Source: an uncultured Collinsella sp. (GTDB taxonomy: Bacteria > Actinomycetota > Coriobacteriia > Coriobacteriales > Coriobacteriaceae). From it: a DNA stretch of 64,000 nucleotides. Positions 50,129 through 58,817 of the stretch are shown here, in pieces. Made by a program: the position numbers and the translations under genes. The stretch spans positions 1-64,000 of the forward strand of contig CATYZE010000006.1 in NCBI GenBank assembly GCA_958415525.1. Reading direction: 5' to 3'. Under the pieces are notes generated by a model. The model did no database searches and was not told the DNA's origin. It was given only the letters and a program-made list of their open reading frames with translations. Numbering within the stretch: position 1 is the first letter of the stretch; every line of letters begins with the position of its first letter.

Positions 50129-50308
50129 ATGTTTGATGACGATGACCTGTTCGATTTGACGGATGATCCGTTTGAGTGGGATTTACTGCTCGATGACGAT
50201 GAGCTGGAGCAAGATCGTAAAAAGCGACAGGGCAAGAAGGCTCAGGATGACGCTTCGAAAAAGCAGGACAAGCGCCGCCGAGGTCTGTTCGGCGGGCTCT
50301 TTGGGTAA
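50129..50308 (+). CDS. small acidic/basic protein, 59 residues, unknown
   Basis: The reading frame codes 59 residues: a run of acidic residues (MFDDDDLFDLTDDPFEWDLL, then DDDELEQD), a Lys/Arg/Gln middle (RKKRQGKKAQ, KKQDKRRR) and a hydrophobic glycine end (GLFGGLFG). AGAGAGG stands 6 bases before the ATG, and the composition is too biased and well-bounded to be chance. No membrane segment. I do not recognise the family. It lies between the ALDH and the metallophosphoesterase genes, 66 bases before the latter. Confidence 0.65.
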   Translation: MFDDDDLFDLTDDPFEWDLLLDDDELEQDRKKRQGKKAQDDASKKQDKRRRGLFGGLFG

Positions 50309-50374
50309 CCGTCGCATCGCTGCGTCTGTATACTAAACAGGTCTTATACGCGTTGCGAAATGAGGACACAGACG

Positions 50375-50920
50375 ATGATGTGGTTTACCGCCGACCTGCA
50401 CCTGGGCGACACGAATATCCTGCACGATATGGATCGACCGTTTGCCTCGGTCGAGGAAATGAACCGTAAGGTTATCGATGCCATTAACGAATGCGTTGCT
50501 GCGGACGACCGCCTCTACATCCTGGGAGACTTTACGTATCGCTTGCCCATGGCGGAGGCCGTGCGCCTGCGCGAGCGTATTGCCTGCCAAAACGTCACGC
50601 TCATACGTGGTAACCATGACGGCGATTGGGAGGATCCGGACGCACCGCAAATTTGGGATGACGTGCGCGATTACCTGGAGATTGCTCCCGGTTATGCCAA
50701 GGGATATCGTCTGGTTCTGAGCCATTACCCCATGCTCAGCTGGAACGGCAAAGCGCGTGGCGCCATCATGCTGCACGGTCACATTCACAGTAGAGGAGAC
50801 CGCACCAACACGCGCAACCGTGACCGTGAGCGCCCTATCTACCGATACGATGTCGGCCTTGACGCCAACAATTACAAGCCCGTAAGCCGAGACCAGATCT
50901 TAAGCTTCTTTGGACTGTAA
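50375..50920 (+). CDS. metallophosphoesterase
   Basis: 181 residues of the calcineurin-like fold. The metal motifs are intact: ADLHLGD, GDFTYR, RGNHDGDW, SHYP and HGHIHS. The small size and lack of extra domains match the YfcE/phage-type single-domain enzymes. It may hydrolyse phosphodiesters or be a nucleic-acid processing enzyme. The start at ATG 50375 is preceded by TGAGGAC; an in-frame ATG at 50360 lacks a site. A REP-like hairpin with a T-run follows directly. Confidence 0.83.
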   Translation: MMWFTADLHLGDTNILHDMDRPFASVEEMNRKVIDAINECVAADDRLYILGDFTYRLPMAEAVRLRERIACQNVTLIRGNHDGDWEDPDAPQIWDDVRDYLEIAPGYAKGYRLVLSHYPMLSWNGKARGAIMLHGHIHSRGDRTNTRNRDRERPIYRYDVGLDANNYKPVSRDQILSFFGL

Positions 50921-50929
50921 CCCTCAAGC

Positions 50930-50966
50930 CACCATAAAGGGGACAGGCACCTTTGTGGTGTTTTTT
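50930..50966 (+). repeat. REP-like hairpin, also terminator-like
   Basis: CACCATAAAGG pairs with CCTTTGTGGTG around the GGACAGGCA core, and TTTTTT follows. It ends the metallophosphoesterase transcript and belongs to the same family as the unit at 51760. Confidence 0.85.
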
Positions 50967-50984
50967 CCATAGATTGGAGTCGTT

Positions 50985-51749
50985 ATGAAGCAACTGCTCA
51001 TTCGTGCCGACGATATCGGTTATTCGTACGCTGTTGACCTGGGGATCGCCCGCAGCGTCAACGAGGGTTTGGTGCGCTCGGCGGGCCTTATGCCCAATAT
51101 GCCCGAGGCCGAGCGTGGCTGGTCGCTCGTGGCGGATGCCGGCATTGCGGTGGGCCAGCATACCAATGTGTGCCTGGGAAAGCCGTGTGCCGACCCGGCG
51201 CTCATCCCGAGTCTGCTCGACGGCAACGGCGAGTTCCATAGCAGCCGTACCTTCCGCGAGCACTTTAAGCGTGGCGAGGAACTGATTGACTTCGACGAGG
51301 CCTGCATTGAGATTCGTGCGCAGCATGACCGCTTTGTCGAGATCGTGGGTCGCGAGCCCGATTACTTTGAGGCCCACGCCGTTATGAGCAAAAACCTCAA
51401 TCGAGCGATCTCGGCGGTGGCGCAGGAGCTGGGCCTTAAGGAGCAAAAGGCGAGCTTCGACCCCACGGCCGTGGTGCGCTGCGGAGATACCGATCTGCGT
51501 ATGGTGATGCGCTCGATGGAGCCGGGCTACGAGCCCAAGGAAGCAATCATGCAGACGGTTCGCGAGATGGCCGATGGCGAGACGGTCGTCTTCGTGTGCC
51601 ATCCGGGCTATCTCGATCGCTTTATCCTAGAGAATAGCTCGCTTACGACCGATCGTACCAAGGAGGTCGATGCACTGATCGACCCCGAGCTGCGGGCGTG
51701 GCTCGAGGCTCAGCCCGATCTTCGTCTGATCGACTATCGCGACCTGTAA
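50985..51749 (+). CDS. ChbG/YdjC-like carbohydrate deacetylase
   Basis: 254 residues. LLIRADDIGYS supplies the metal-binding Asp pair, GQHTNVCLG corresponds to the family GLHLN motif with its His, FEAHAVMS the second His region and CHPGY a late His. Such enzymes remove acetyl groups from N-acetylated disaccharides (chitobiose, diacetylglucosamine compounds). The ATG has a poor ribosome site (GGAGTCGTT). The gene is bracketed by two near-identical REP hairpins (50930 and 51760), so transcription is probably monocistronic. The sugar acted on is unknown. Confidence 0.82.
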   Translation: MKQLLIRADDIGYSYAVDLGIARSVNEGLVRSAGLMPNMPEAERGWSLVADAGIAVGQHTNVCLGKPCADPALIPSLLDGNGEFHSSRTFREHFKRGEELIDFDEACIEIRAQHDRFVEIVGREPDYFEAHAVMSKNLNRAISAVAQELGLKEQKASFDPTAVVRCGDTDLRMVMRSMEPGYEPKEAIMQTVREMADGETVVFVCHPGYLDRFILENSSLTTDRTKEVDALIDPELRAWLEAQPDLRLIDYRDL

Positions 51750-51759
51750 GGACCCAAGC

Positions 51760-51790
51760 CACCACAAAGGGGATAGGCACCCTCGCGGTG
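51760..51790 (+). repeat. REP-like hairpin unit
   Basis: CACCACAAAGGGGATAGGCA followed by CCCTCGCGGTG. It matches the unit at 50930 and the AAGCC bases just before it are also shared. The stem bases differ in matched fashion in part. Confidence 0.8.
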
Positions 51791-51795
51791 GATCT

Positions 51796-51830
51796 GGCGC
51801 CGTTGCCATTCTGGCGGCGGCGTCTTTTTT
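51796..51830 (+). terminator. terminator after the YdjC-like gene
   Basis: GGCGCCGTTGCCA pairs with TGGCGGCGGCGTC using G-U pairs, with a 3-base loop, followed by TTTTTT. Confidence 0.8.
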
Positions 51831-51888
51831 GTCCGCATGGCGCGGTAGAGTGTAGGCGGTTGAAATTTGCGTCCATCGAGGAGCTGCT

Positions 51889-53646
51889 ATGAACGAGATC
51901 AAGTGCCCGCATTGCGGCGAAGTCTTTAAGGTTGATGCGTCCGGCTATGCAGACATCGTCAAACAGGTGCGCGATGCTGAATTTTCGCATGACCTTGACG
52001 AACGTGTGAAGGCTGTCCAGCGCGAAGGCGAGCAGGCGTTGGAGCTTGAGCGCTCGCGTTCGGCGTCTGCCTTGCAGGAGGCGGAGTCCCAGCGCAACGC
52101 TCAGCTTGTTGAGCAGAAAAACGCCGCGGCTCAGGAGCTGGCGCAGGAAGTTGCCAAGCGCGACGCCGAGCTTGCCGAGCTGCGTGCCAAGCTCGAGGGC
52201 GCTGCCGCAGAGCGCGAGAGCGCAAGCCAGCGTGCGGCTGTTGAGGCCCGTGCCGATGCGCAGAAGGAAAACGCTGAGCTGCAGCGCGAGATTGACAACC
52301 TGCGTGCGCAGCTGGGACGCAAAGACGACGAAGCCAAGCTTGCCGAGGCAGCGGTGCGCAACGCCGCTCAAAACGACCTGTCCGCACGCGATGCCCAGAT
52401 TGCCGAGCTGCAGGCGAAGCTCTCCGCTGCAGACAAGGCCCAGGAGATGGCGCTCGCCGCTGCGGCCGCCGAGTCGCAGCGCGAGCTCGCTGCGGCTCGC
52501 AGCGAAGCCGAGCGCACGCTTGCCGACTATCAGGCGAAGGTGAAGGAGAAGTTCTCCGCCGCAAAGGCTCAGTCTGAGCAGGAGGCAGAGGGTCTGCGCG
52601 CCCAGCTGCGTGAGCAGGAGCTGACGGCAAAAATGAACCTGTCGGAGGCGGTTGCCGCGGCGGAGCGTGAGCGCGATGAGGCGCGCGCGAAACTCACGAG
52701 CGAGCTTGCGGTGCGCGATTCGCGCGAGGAGCAGGCCAAGGCGGCGCACGAGCTTGAGCTTGCTCAGGCCAAGCGCGCGAGTGACGAGTTGATTCGCTAC
52801 AAGGACGAAGAGATTGAGCGTCTGAAGGATATGAAGGTTCGTCTGTCCACCAAGATGGTGGGCGAGTCGCTCGAGCAGCACTGTGAGACCGAGTTTAATC
52901 GCCTGCGCATGACGGCGTTTCCCAACGCGTATTTTGAGAAAGACAACGATGCATCCGAGGGCACCAAGGGTGACTTCATCTTCCGTGAGTGCGACGCGAG
53001 CGGCAACGAGATCATCTCGATTATGTTCGAGATGAAAAACGAGAATGACGAAACCGCGACCAAGCACAAGAACGAGGACTTCTTTAAGAAACTCGACCAC
53101 GATCGCCGCCAGAAAGGCTGCGAGTATGCGGTGCTCTGCACCCTGCTCGAACCCGAGAGCGAGCTCTATAACGCCGGCATCGTGGACGTGAGCTATCGCT
53201 ACGAGAAGATGTATGTGATCCGCCCGCAATTCTTCATCCCGATGATCACGCTGCTGCGCAACGCTGCCATGGGCTCGCTGCGTTATAAGCAGGAGCTGGC
53301 GGAGTACAAACAGCAGAACATCGACGTGACGAACTTCGAAGCCAAGATGGAAAAGTTCAAGGATGGTTTCTCGCGCAACTACAACTTGGCGAGCAAGCAG
53401 TTCGAATCGGCCATCAAGGAGATCGATGCCGCCATCAAACAGCTCGAGAAGACCAAAGACGACCTGCGTCGCAGCACCGAGAACCTGCGCCTGGCCCACA
53501 ACAAGGCTGATGAGCTTACAATCCGCAAACTCACGTGGGGCAACAAGACCATGAAGGCGGCGTTTGACGAGGCGCGCGAGACGGCAACGGGCACGGGCGA
53601 TGAGCCTGCCGAGGCCGATTCGTATGAGGTCGAGGATGCTGAGTAG
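51889..53646 (+). CDS. DUF2130 protein with coiled-coil and nuclease-like C-terminus
   Basis: 585 residues. It begins with a zinc-ribbon-like CPHCGEVF (a second Cys pair is not seen). Residues about 25-320 are a long Glu/Ala/Lys/Arg heptad coiled coil. Residues about 325-470 are the DUF2130 domain: VGESLEQHCE, KGDFIFRE and FEMKNE have the D...E-x-K look of a PD-(D/E)XK fold, then AVLCTLLEPESELYNAGIVDVS. A second coiled coil closes the protein. No signal peptide. The gene stands alone with its own terminator. The biochemical role is unknown; nuclease activity is possible but not shown. Confidence 0.83.
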   Translation: MNEIKCPHCGEVFKVDASGYADIVKQVRDAEFSHDLDERVKAVQREGEQALELERSRSASALQEAESQRNAQLVEQKNAAAQELAQEVAKRDAELAELRAKLEGAAAERESASQRAAVEARADAQKENAELQREIDNLRAQLGRKDDEAKLAEAAVRNAAQNDLSARDAQIAELQAKLSAADKAQEMALAAAAAESQRELAAARSEAERTLADYQAKVKEKFSAAKAQSEQEAEGLRAQLREQELTAKMNLSEAVAAAERERDEARAKLTSELAVRDSREEQAKAAHELELAQAKRASDELIRYKDEEIERLKDMKVRLSTKMVGESLEQHCETEFNRLRMTAFPNAYFEKDNDASEGTKGDFIFRECDASGNEIISIMFEMKNENDETATKHKNEDFFKKLDHDRRQKGCEYAVLCTLLEPESELYNAGIVDVSYRYEKMYVIRPQFFIPMITLLRNAAMGSLRYKQELAEYKQQNIDVTNFEAKMEKFKDGFSRNYNLASKQFESAIKEIDAAIKQLEKTKDDLRRSTENLRLAHNKADELTIRKLTWGNKTMKAAFDEARETATGTGDEPAEADSYEVEDAE

Positions 53647-53667
53647 GGGATAGCATATAGTGCAAAA

Positions 53668-53703
53668 AGCGGGGCCGCTGGCGATGCTGCCAGCGGCCCC
53701 GCT
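53668..53703. terminator. bidirectional terminator between the DUF2130 and helicase genes
   Basis: AGCGGGGCCGCTGGC and its exact complement form a perfect 15-bp stem with a 6-base loop, 22 bases after the DUF2130 stop. Confidence 0.88.
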
Positions 53704-53726
53704 TCGTTTCGTTCCGCCACGCTGGG

Positions 53727-56408
53727 CTAGTCTTCGAGCAGGTCCTCGATAAAGCCGACGCGGTAGTGGGTGAAGATGACCTCGCCGCCGTCTTGCGTGG
53801 CGTCCAGATCGACATCGCCCATGATGCCAAAGTCGTGGTCGCCATTCTCGTCGGCAAAAATCTGGTGCACGTGCCATACGTGATCGGTCTTCTCATCGCT
53901 CTCGTCGATGGTAAACATCGCGGCGCTGCGGGCGTCGCCGTTGGTGAGGATTTCCTCGTGCTGCTCGTGATAGACGTCGAGTGCCTTTTGCCAGCGGACC
54001 TCGCTCATGCCCCAGTCCTCGTCGAGCTCGCCCAAATCGCGGACGTGCTCGCGGGCTGCAAGGGTCACGCGGCGGAACAGCGCGTTGCGTACCAGCAGCG
54101 TGCAGCCGCGGCGGTCTGCCACAACCTCGTCGATGCCCTGGGGCGGTGCGGCGTCGAGTGCGGCCGGGTTGCCGGCGTTCTCCCACTCGTCCACCAGGCT
54201 CGAGTCGACCGAGCGCACTACAAAGCCGAGCCACGAGATAATGTCACGCAGGCGCTCGTCGCGCTTCTCGATGGGCACGGTGCGGTCGAGGGAACGGTAG
54301 GCCTCGGCTAGGTAGCGCAGTAGAATGCCCTCGGAGCGGGCGATGCCGAGTTTTTGGATATAGCCCTTAAAGTCGCTCGCGCTCTCCAGCATGTCGCGCA
54401 GGACGCTCTTGGGCGAGAGCTGGTAGTCGTTGGCCCAGGGTACTTCCTGGCAGTACTTATCAAAGGCGGCATCGAGCAAGTCCTCGAGCGGTTTTTCATA
54501 GGTCACATCCTGGATGCGCTCCAGGCGCTCCTCGTACTCGACGCCGTCGGCCTTCATCTCGGCCATGGCGCGGTCGCGCGCGGCGCGCTCCTGCGCGCGC
54601 AGCACCTGTTTGGGGTCCTCGAGCGTGGCCTCGACCATCGAGATGAGGTCCATGGTGTAGGTCTCACTCTCGGGGTCGAGCAGCTCCAGCGCGGCGAGAA
54701 GGAACGGCGAAAGCGGCTGATCGAGCGCAAAGTCCTCGGGCAGGTCGACCGTCAGTGCGTAGTCGATGTCAGGCGCGGCGTCAGCCGGAGCGTCGGGCGC
54801 GGGCGGTACCTCGGTGCGCACGACGACGCCGGAGTCGATGAGCGTGGCGAAGATCTCGTCGGCACGAACCTCGAGCTTGCCCTTTTCTTCGGGGGTCTGC
54901 AGACTTGTCTCGATGAGGTCATGCACGCGGGCGCGAGCGTCGCCACCCTGTTCGACCACGCTGATCACCATGGAGTGCGTGATGCGCAGGCGCGGTTTGA
55001 GCGTCTCGGGTTGCGTCTCAATCAGGCGCTCAAAGGTCTGCTTGTTCCAGGTGACAAAGCCCTCCGGGGCCTTCTTCTTTTTAATCTTGCGGAGCTTTTT
55101 GGGGTCGTCGCCCGCCTTGGCCATGAGCTTGGCGTTCTCAATCTCGTGCTCCGGGGCCTCGGCGATGACCATGCCCTCGGTGTCAAAGCCCGAGCGGCCG
55201 GCGCGGCCGGCGATCTGATGGAACTCGCGGGCGCGCAGGCGACGCATCTTGTAACCGTCGAACTTGGTGAGCGCGGTGAGCACCACGGTGTGGATGGGAA
55301 CATTGATGCCGACACCGAGCGTATCGGTGCCGCAGATGACGGGCAGCAGGCCCTGCTGCGCCAGGCGCTCGACCAGCAAGCGATAGCGTGGCAGCATACC
55401 GGCGTGGTGCACGCCGACTCCGCAGCCGAGCAGGCGTTTGAGGATCTTTCCGAAGGCGGTCGAGAAACTTGTGCCCTTGGCAGCCTCCTTGATGGCCTCG
55501 CGCTGCTCCTTGCTGGCGATGCCAAAGTTGGCGAGCGATTGCGCTGTGGCAAGTGCAGCGTCCTGGCTAAAGTGCACGATGTAGAGCGGAGCCTCGCCGC
55601 GGCGCATGGCGAGCTCGACGGTGCCTTCGAGCGAGGTTGTCACGTAGTCGTAGCTCAGCGGCACGGGGCGCGGAGCGTCGACTACGAGGTCGCAGGTGGC
55701 GCCGGTGTGCTCCTCGAGCGAGGCGGCGATTGCGGTGACGTCACCGAGCGTGGCGCTCATAAGCATGAATTGTGTATGGGGCAGGGTGAGCAGCGGCACC
55801 TGCCAGGCCCAGCCGCGATCGGGGTCGGCAAAGTAATGGAACTCGTCCATGGCGACGCAACCCACGTCGGCGTCTTCGCCCTCGCGCAGCGCGTCGTTCG
55901 CAAGGATCTCGGCCGTGCAGCAGATGACGGGCGCCTTGGTGTTGATATGCGTATCACCGGTGATCATGCCGACGTTTTCGCGGCCGAGTACCTGCACCAG
56001 GTCAAAAAACTTCTCGCTGACCAGGGCCTTGATGGGGGCGGTGTAATAGCAGCGCTTGCCCTGCGCCATGCCCATAAAGAGCATGCCCAGCGCGACAAGC
56101 GATTTACCCGAGCCGGTCGGCGTTCCCAAAATGACATGGTCGCCGGCGGCTAGGTCCATGAGGGCCTCTTCTTGGTGATCCCACAGCTCAATACCGCGAT
56201 CGCTCGTCCATCCAAAGAAGCGCTCGAAGGCCTGATCGGGCGTGAGCCATGGCTCGGGCTCGCTGCCGTCCTCGGGCTCCCACCAGGTGGGGGAGAGCGC
56301 GCCGAGCGAGCCGAACTCGGCCTCGGTGCCCGTGCCGCCCGAGAACGAGCTGGCCGCGCCGGCGCCGGAAACGGTGCTGACGGAAGTATCTGTCGTGGTC
56401 TGTGCCAT
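53727..56408 (-). CDS. Ski2-like DEAD/DEAH-box RNA helicase with DUF3516
   Basis: 893 residues. The motor has Walker A GTPTGSGKS, the DEFH box, SATLGD, HHAGMLPRYR and the motif VI QIAGRAGRSG. The C-terminal half (about 450-893) is the DUF3516 domain. This helicase is typical of Actinobacteria and Coriobacteria and is thought to unwind RNA. A low-complexity Ser/Thr/Gly N-terminus precedes the motor. ATG 56408 is used, with a GAGAGAAAG purine site; the frame remains open upstream into the 119-bp repeat copy C but without coding character. It is the last gene before the convergent DUF2130 gene. Confidence 0.88.
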   Translation of the reverse strand: MAQTTTDTSVSTVSGAGAASSFSGGTGTEAEFGSLGALSPTWWEPEDGSEPEPWLTPDQAFERFFGWTSDRGIELWDHQEEALMDLAAGDHVILGTPTGSGKSLVALGMLFMGMAQGKRCYYTAPIKALVSEKFFDLVQVLGRENVGMITGDTHINTKAPVICCTAEILANDALREGEDADVGCVAMDEFHYFADPDRGWAWQVPLLTLPHTQFMLMSATLGDVTAIAASLEEHTGATCDLVVDAPRPVPLSYDYVTTSLEGTVELAMRRGEAPLYIVHFSQDAALATAQSLANFGIASKEQREAIKEAAKGTSFSTAFGKILKRLLGCGVGVHHAGMLPRYRLLVERLAQQGLLPVICGTDTLGVGINVPIHTVVLTALTKFDGYKMRRLRAREFHQIAGRAGRSGFDTEGMVIAEAPEHEIENAKLMAKAGDDPKKLRKIKKKKAPEGFVTWNKQTFERLIETQPETLKPRLRITHSMVISVVEQGGDARARVHDLIETSLQTPEEKGKLEVRADEIFATLIDSGVVVRTEVPPAPDAPADAAPDIDYALTVDLPEDFALDQPLSPFLLAALELLDPESETYTMDLISMVEATLEDPKQVLRAQERAARDRAMAEMKADGVEYEERLERIQDVTYEKPLEDLLDAAFDKYCQEVPWANDYQLSPKSVLRDMLESASDFKGYIQKLGIARSEGILLRYLAEAYRSLDRTVPIEKRDERLRDIISWLGFVVRSVDSSLVDEWENAGNPAALDAAPPQGIDEVVADRRGCTLLVRNALFRRVTLAAREHVRDLGELDEDWGMSEVRWQKALDVYHEQHEEILTNGDARSAAMFTIDESDEKTDHVWHVHQIFADENGDHDFGIMGDVDLDATQDGGEVIFTHYRVGFIEDLLED

Positions 56409-56532
56409 GTGGTTTGCTTTCTCTCGCGTTTGTCCGCCATCCATTATGGCGTAGCGGCGGCGTGGGGCGCCAGCGCGCGAGAAAATGCAGGAAATGGGCG
56501 TTCTGCCCAGCCCTTTGGCGCAGCTGCCAGCT

Positions 56533-56651
56533 ATGTGAGTAGACTTTTTGCAATATCGCGAGCACACGGCTTTTGCGCAAGGGCTCTACCTGCGGTTTTA
56601 TTTTTCGCTATGTGGGTTGTGCTTGGCTATTGCAAAAAAGTCTACTCACTT
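56533..56651 (+). repeat. 119-bp terminal-inverted-repeat element, copy C
   Basis: Same length and ends (ATGTGAGTAGACT...AGTCTACTCACTT) as copies A and B. The inner arm is TTGCAATA/TATTGCAA while copy B has TTGGCACTT/AAGTTCCAA, so both arms changed together. The CTACCTGCGGTTTTAT core is kept. Confidence 0.87.
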
Positions 56652-56718
56652 AGATTTGAGGGTCGTTCGCTGGCAGCTATTTGCGCTTGTTTGCCGACGC
56701 CGCGACCATCAGAGGCCT

Positions 56719-57558
56719 CTAGGACTCCTGCGGTAAACGCTTCTTGCCCTTGCGGGCGCGGTTCTTAAAGTTCTCGACGGCTTCTTCCATGCCAAGGGGC
56801 ACGTAGGTGAGCTCATCGAGGTCGTCGGGCAGGTAGCAGGCGAGGCTCTGCTCCTGCGCCCGGCCTGCCGCGAGCTGCTCTTCGGTAGGCTCCTCGCCGG
56901 ATGTGACACAGATGCCATAGACGACGGCGCCCATCTCGCGCGTGCGGCATTCGTACTCGGTCTCGGGATGCTCGGGATGGTCACGGCGAACGTCATCACT
57001 TACCCAAAGCGTGTCGTAGCCGGTCGTGGCAAACTGCCCCAAGGCGTAGTCGCGCAGTGGCTTGCTGTCGGTGCGCAACGTGACGGTGGCGCCGGCAGCA
57101 AAGAGCGGACGGTAGAGCATCAGATGGTCGACATGGACGAGGCGCTTTTTGGCGTACTTGGCCTTGGGCTGCGGAGTGGGAAAGTTGATGGTGATGGCAT
57201 CGAGCTCGCCTGCGGCAAACAGCCGCGGCAGCGATGCGGCACCACGGGGTAGCACGAGCGCGTTGGGCAGCTCCTGCTCGCAAATCTTCTGGGCGGCATA
57301 GGCAATGCAGATGGGTTCCTGGTCCATGCCGATAAAGAGGGTGTCGGGCTCGCGGCGAGCGCGCTCAACCAAGTAGGCTCCTTTGCCGCAGCCCAGATCC
57401 AGGTGAAGGCGGGCGAAGGGCTTGCCGCCAGCTGGCGTGCATGCCTCACGCCAGTGCCCAGCATAGTTCTCGGGGCTCGTCTCGATGGCGTCGGCGTAGC
57501 GCTCCAGGCGCTCCTCGAGCACAAAGTTCTTAGGCGTGCGAACGTGGACGGCTCCCAT
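56719..57558 (-). CDS. trmB: tRNA (guanine-N7)-methyltransferase
   Basis: 279 residues. HLDLGCGKGAYL is motif I and GMDQEPICI motif II of the TrmB family. NFPTPQPKAKYAKKRLVH is close to the diagnostic NFpDPWPKkrHhkrR signature, and the catalytic-site Asp in it is Thr here, a slight departure. It makes m7G46 in tRNA. A C-terminal extension of about 60 residues (LACYLPDDLDELTY, RARKGKKRLP) is longer than usual. It is followed downstream by repeat copy C and upstream by another methyltransferase gene on the same strand. Confidence 0.88.
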   Translation of the reverse strand: MGAVHVRTPKNFVLEERLERYADAIETSPENYAGHWREACTPAGGKPFARLHLDLGCGKGAYLVERARREPDTLFIGMDQEPICIAYAAQKICEQELPNALVLPRGAASLPRLFAAGELDAITINFPTPQPKAKYAKKRLVHVDHLMLYRPLFAAGATVTLRTDSKPLRDYALGQFATTGYDTLWVSDDVRRDHPEHPETEYECRTREMGAVVYGICVTSGEEPTEEQLAAGRAQEQSLACYLPDDLDELTYVPLGMEEAVENFKNRARKGKKRLPQES

Positions 57559-57677
57559 GAGGCTCCTTGGTCATAAGTATGGAACGCATAGCTGCGCGTT
57601 CCGTCAATGGGTTGAAAAAAGGGTGGGCATAGTTTGCCCGAAAGATGTGGTGCGGCCCGGCGGCGAGTCGTCGGTGC

Positions 57678-58550
57678 CTACAGGCGCTTGAGGATTACAT
57701 AGCGGTTGAGCTCGCCGCTGCGACCATCGGCATGGAAGCGCTCAAGCTCGCGCACGGGGACCTCGCCGCTCTTGTAGAACGTACGGACGCCGCGCACCAG
57801 GTCGGTGATCTGCTGATCGTCAAAGTGATGGCAATAGCGGTAGGCGTGGCGGTCGTTTTGCCAGCCAATGAGGTGGTCGCCGGCTTCAAACTGCGCGGAA
57901 TCGTAACCCTCAAACGGCGGGGTGAGCTCGGCACGGGCTTCGGCTCGAACGGCCTTGCGCGCCATGCGCTCATCGTTCATAAACTCCCAAAAGCTGATGG
58001 CGATGATGCCGCCCGGGCGCGTCTGCCGCACCAGGGCGTCGAGCACGCGTACGCGGTACTCGCACGACGGCACGTGGTGCATAAAGCCAAAGCAGACCGA
58101 GATGTCGGCGAGCGGGGCGTCGAAAAGCACGTCGGGTGTTTCGGCGGGGTTGAGCTTCATGAGGGCGTCGAGCATGTCGAGTTCCTGGAAGTGCAGGTTG
58201 GGAATGCGCAGGGCGTGACCGCGTGCATCGATGGCCAGGTCTTGGCACGAGTCGACGCCATAGAACTCAAACGGGCAGCTGGCATCTGCCGAGGGGTTTG
58301 CGCCGTCGACACCCTTGGCGGCAAGTGCGCCGCCGGCTGCAAAGTTCTCGAATCGCATATTGCCGCAGGCGAGATCGAAGACGCGGACGGGATGCTCGAT
58401 CGTGGCGACGTCGAGCTGCCCGAGCGCGATGTCCATGGTGCGTACCCAGCCGGGCCACGGGGCCTGGCGCGTATCGGAGAAGGAGGCGGAGTGCTCGCGA
58501 TAGAACGTGTTGTTGAGCTGGATGAGCGATGAGGCGAAATCGCGGTTCAC
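57678..58550 (-). CDS. class I SAM-dependent methyltransferase (Trm9/AlkB8-like)
   Basis: 290 residues. Motif I is VFDLACGNMRF, motif II the YGVDSCQD Asp, and motif IV FGFMHHVPS; the layout fits the Trm9/ALKBH8-like or general methyltransferase-11/25 group. It could act on tRNA, as the adjacent trmB suggests, but the target is unknown. GTG 58550 is preceded by GGAGGGAG at 9 bases; the extended frame upstream is not needed. It lies 120 bases from trmB on the same strand. Confidence 0.72.
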   Translation of the reverse strand: MNRDFASSLIQLNNTFYREHSASFSDTRQAPWPGWVRTMDIALGQLDVATIEHPVRVFDLACGNMRFENFAAGGALAAKGVDGANPSADASCPFEFYGVDSCQDLAIDARGHALRIPNLHFQELDMLDALMKLNPAETPDVLFDAPLADISVCFGFMHHVPSCEYRVRVLDALVRQTRPGGIIAISFWEFMNDERMARKAVRAEARAELTPPFEGYDSAQFEAGDHLIGWQNDRHAYRYCHHFDDQQITDLVRGVRTFYKSGEVPVRELERFHADGRSGELNRYVILKRL

Positions 58551-58817
58551 GGCGCGGGACTCCCTCCGTTGGCGGTGCGGAATAAACAGTACGACCATAC
58601 TACCGTTAACGCCGCAACGGGGACAACCAAGCTACGGGTCATTGCTTTGTTTGGACACATTTCCGCAGCTCATATGTGCCCGCAACCGCCGGTTGTCAAA
58701 AATCTCACTAGAATAGGTGGCATGCTCTTGGCGGTGGCGGATAGATTTTTAACTGTGCAAGGCGCCTTAAGAACAAAAACGGTCCGGCGGCACGGCTGGC
58801 ATCACATAGGAGGAACC

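Noticed and set aside
54354..56153. 600-codon plus-strand open frame opposite the helicase
   Set aside because: Shadow of the Ski2-like helicase, which has all motor motifs; no recognisable protein on the plus strand.
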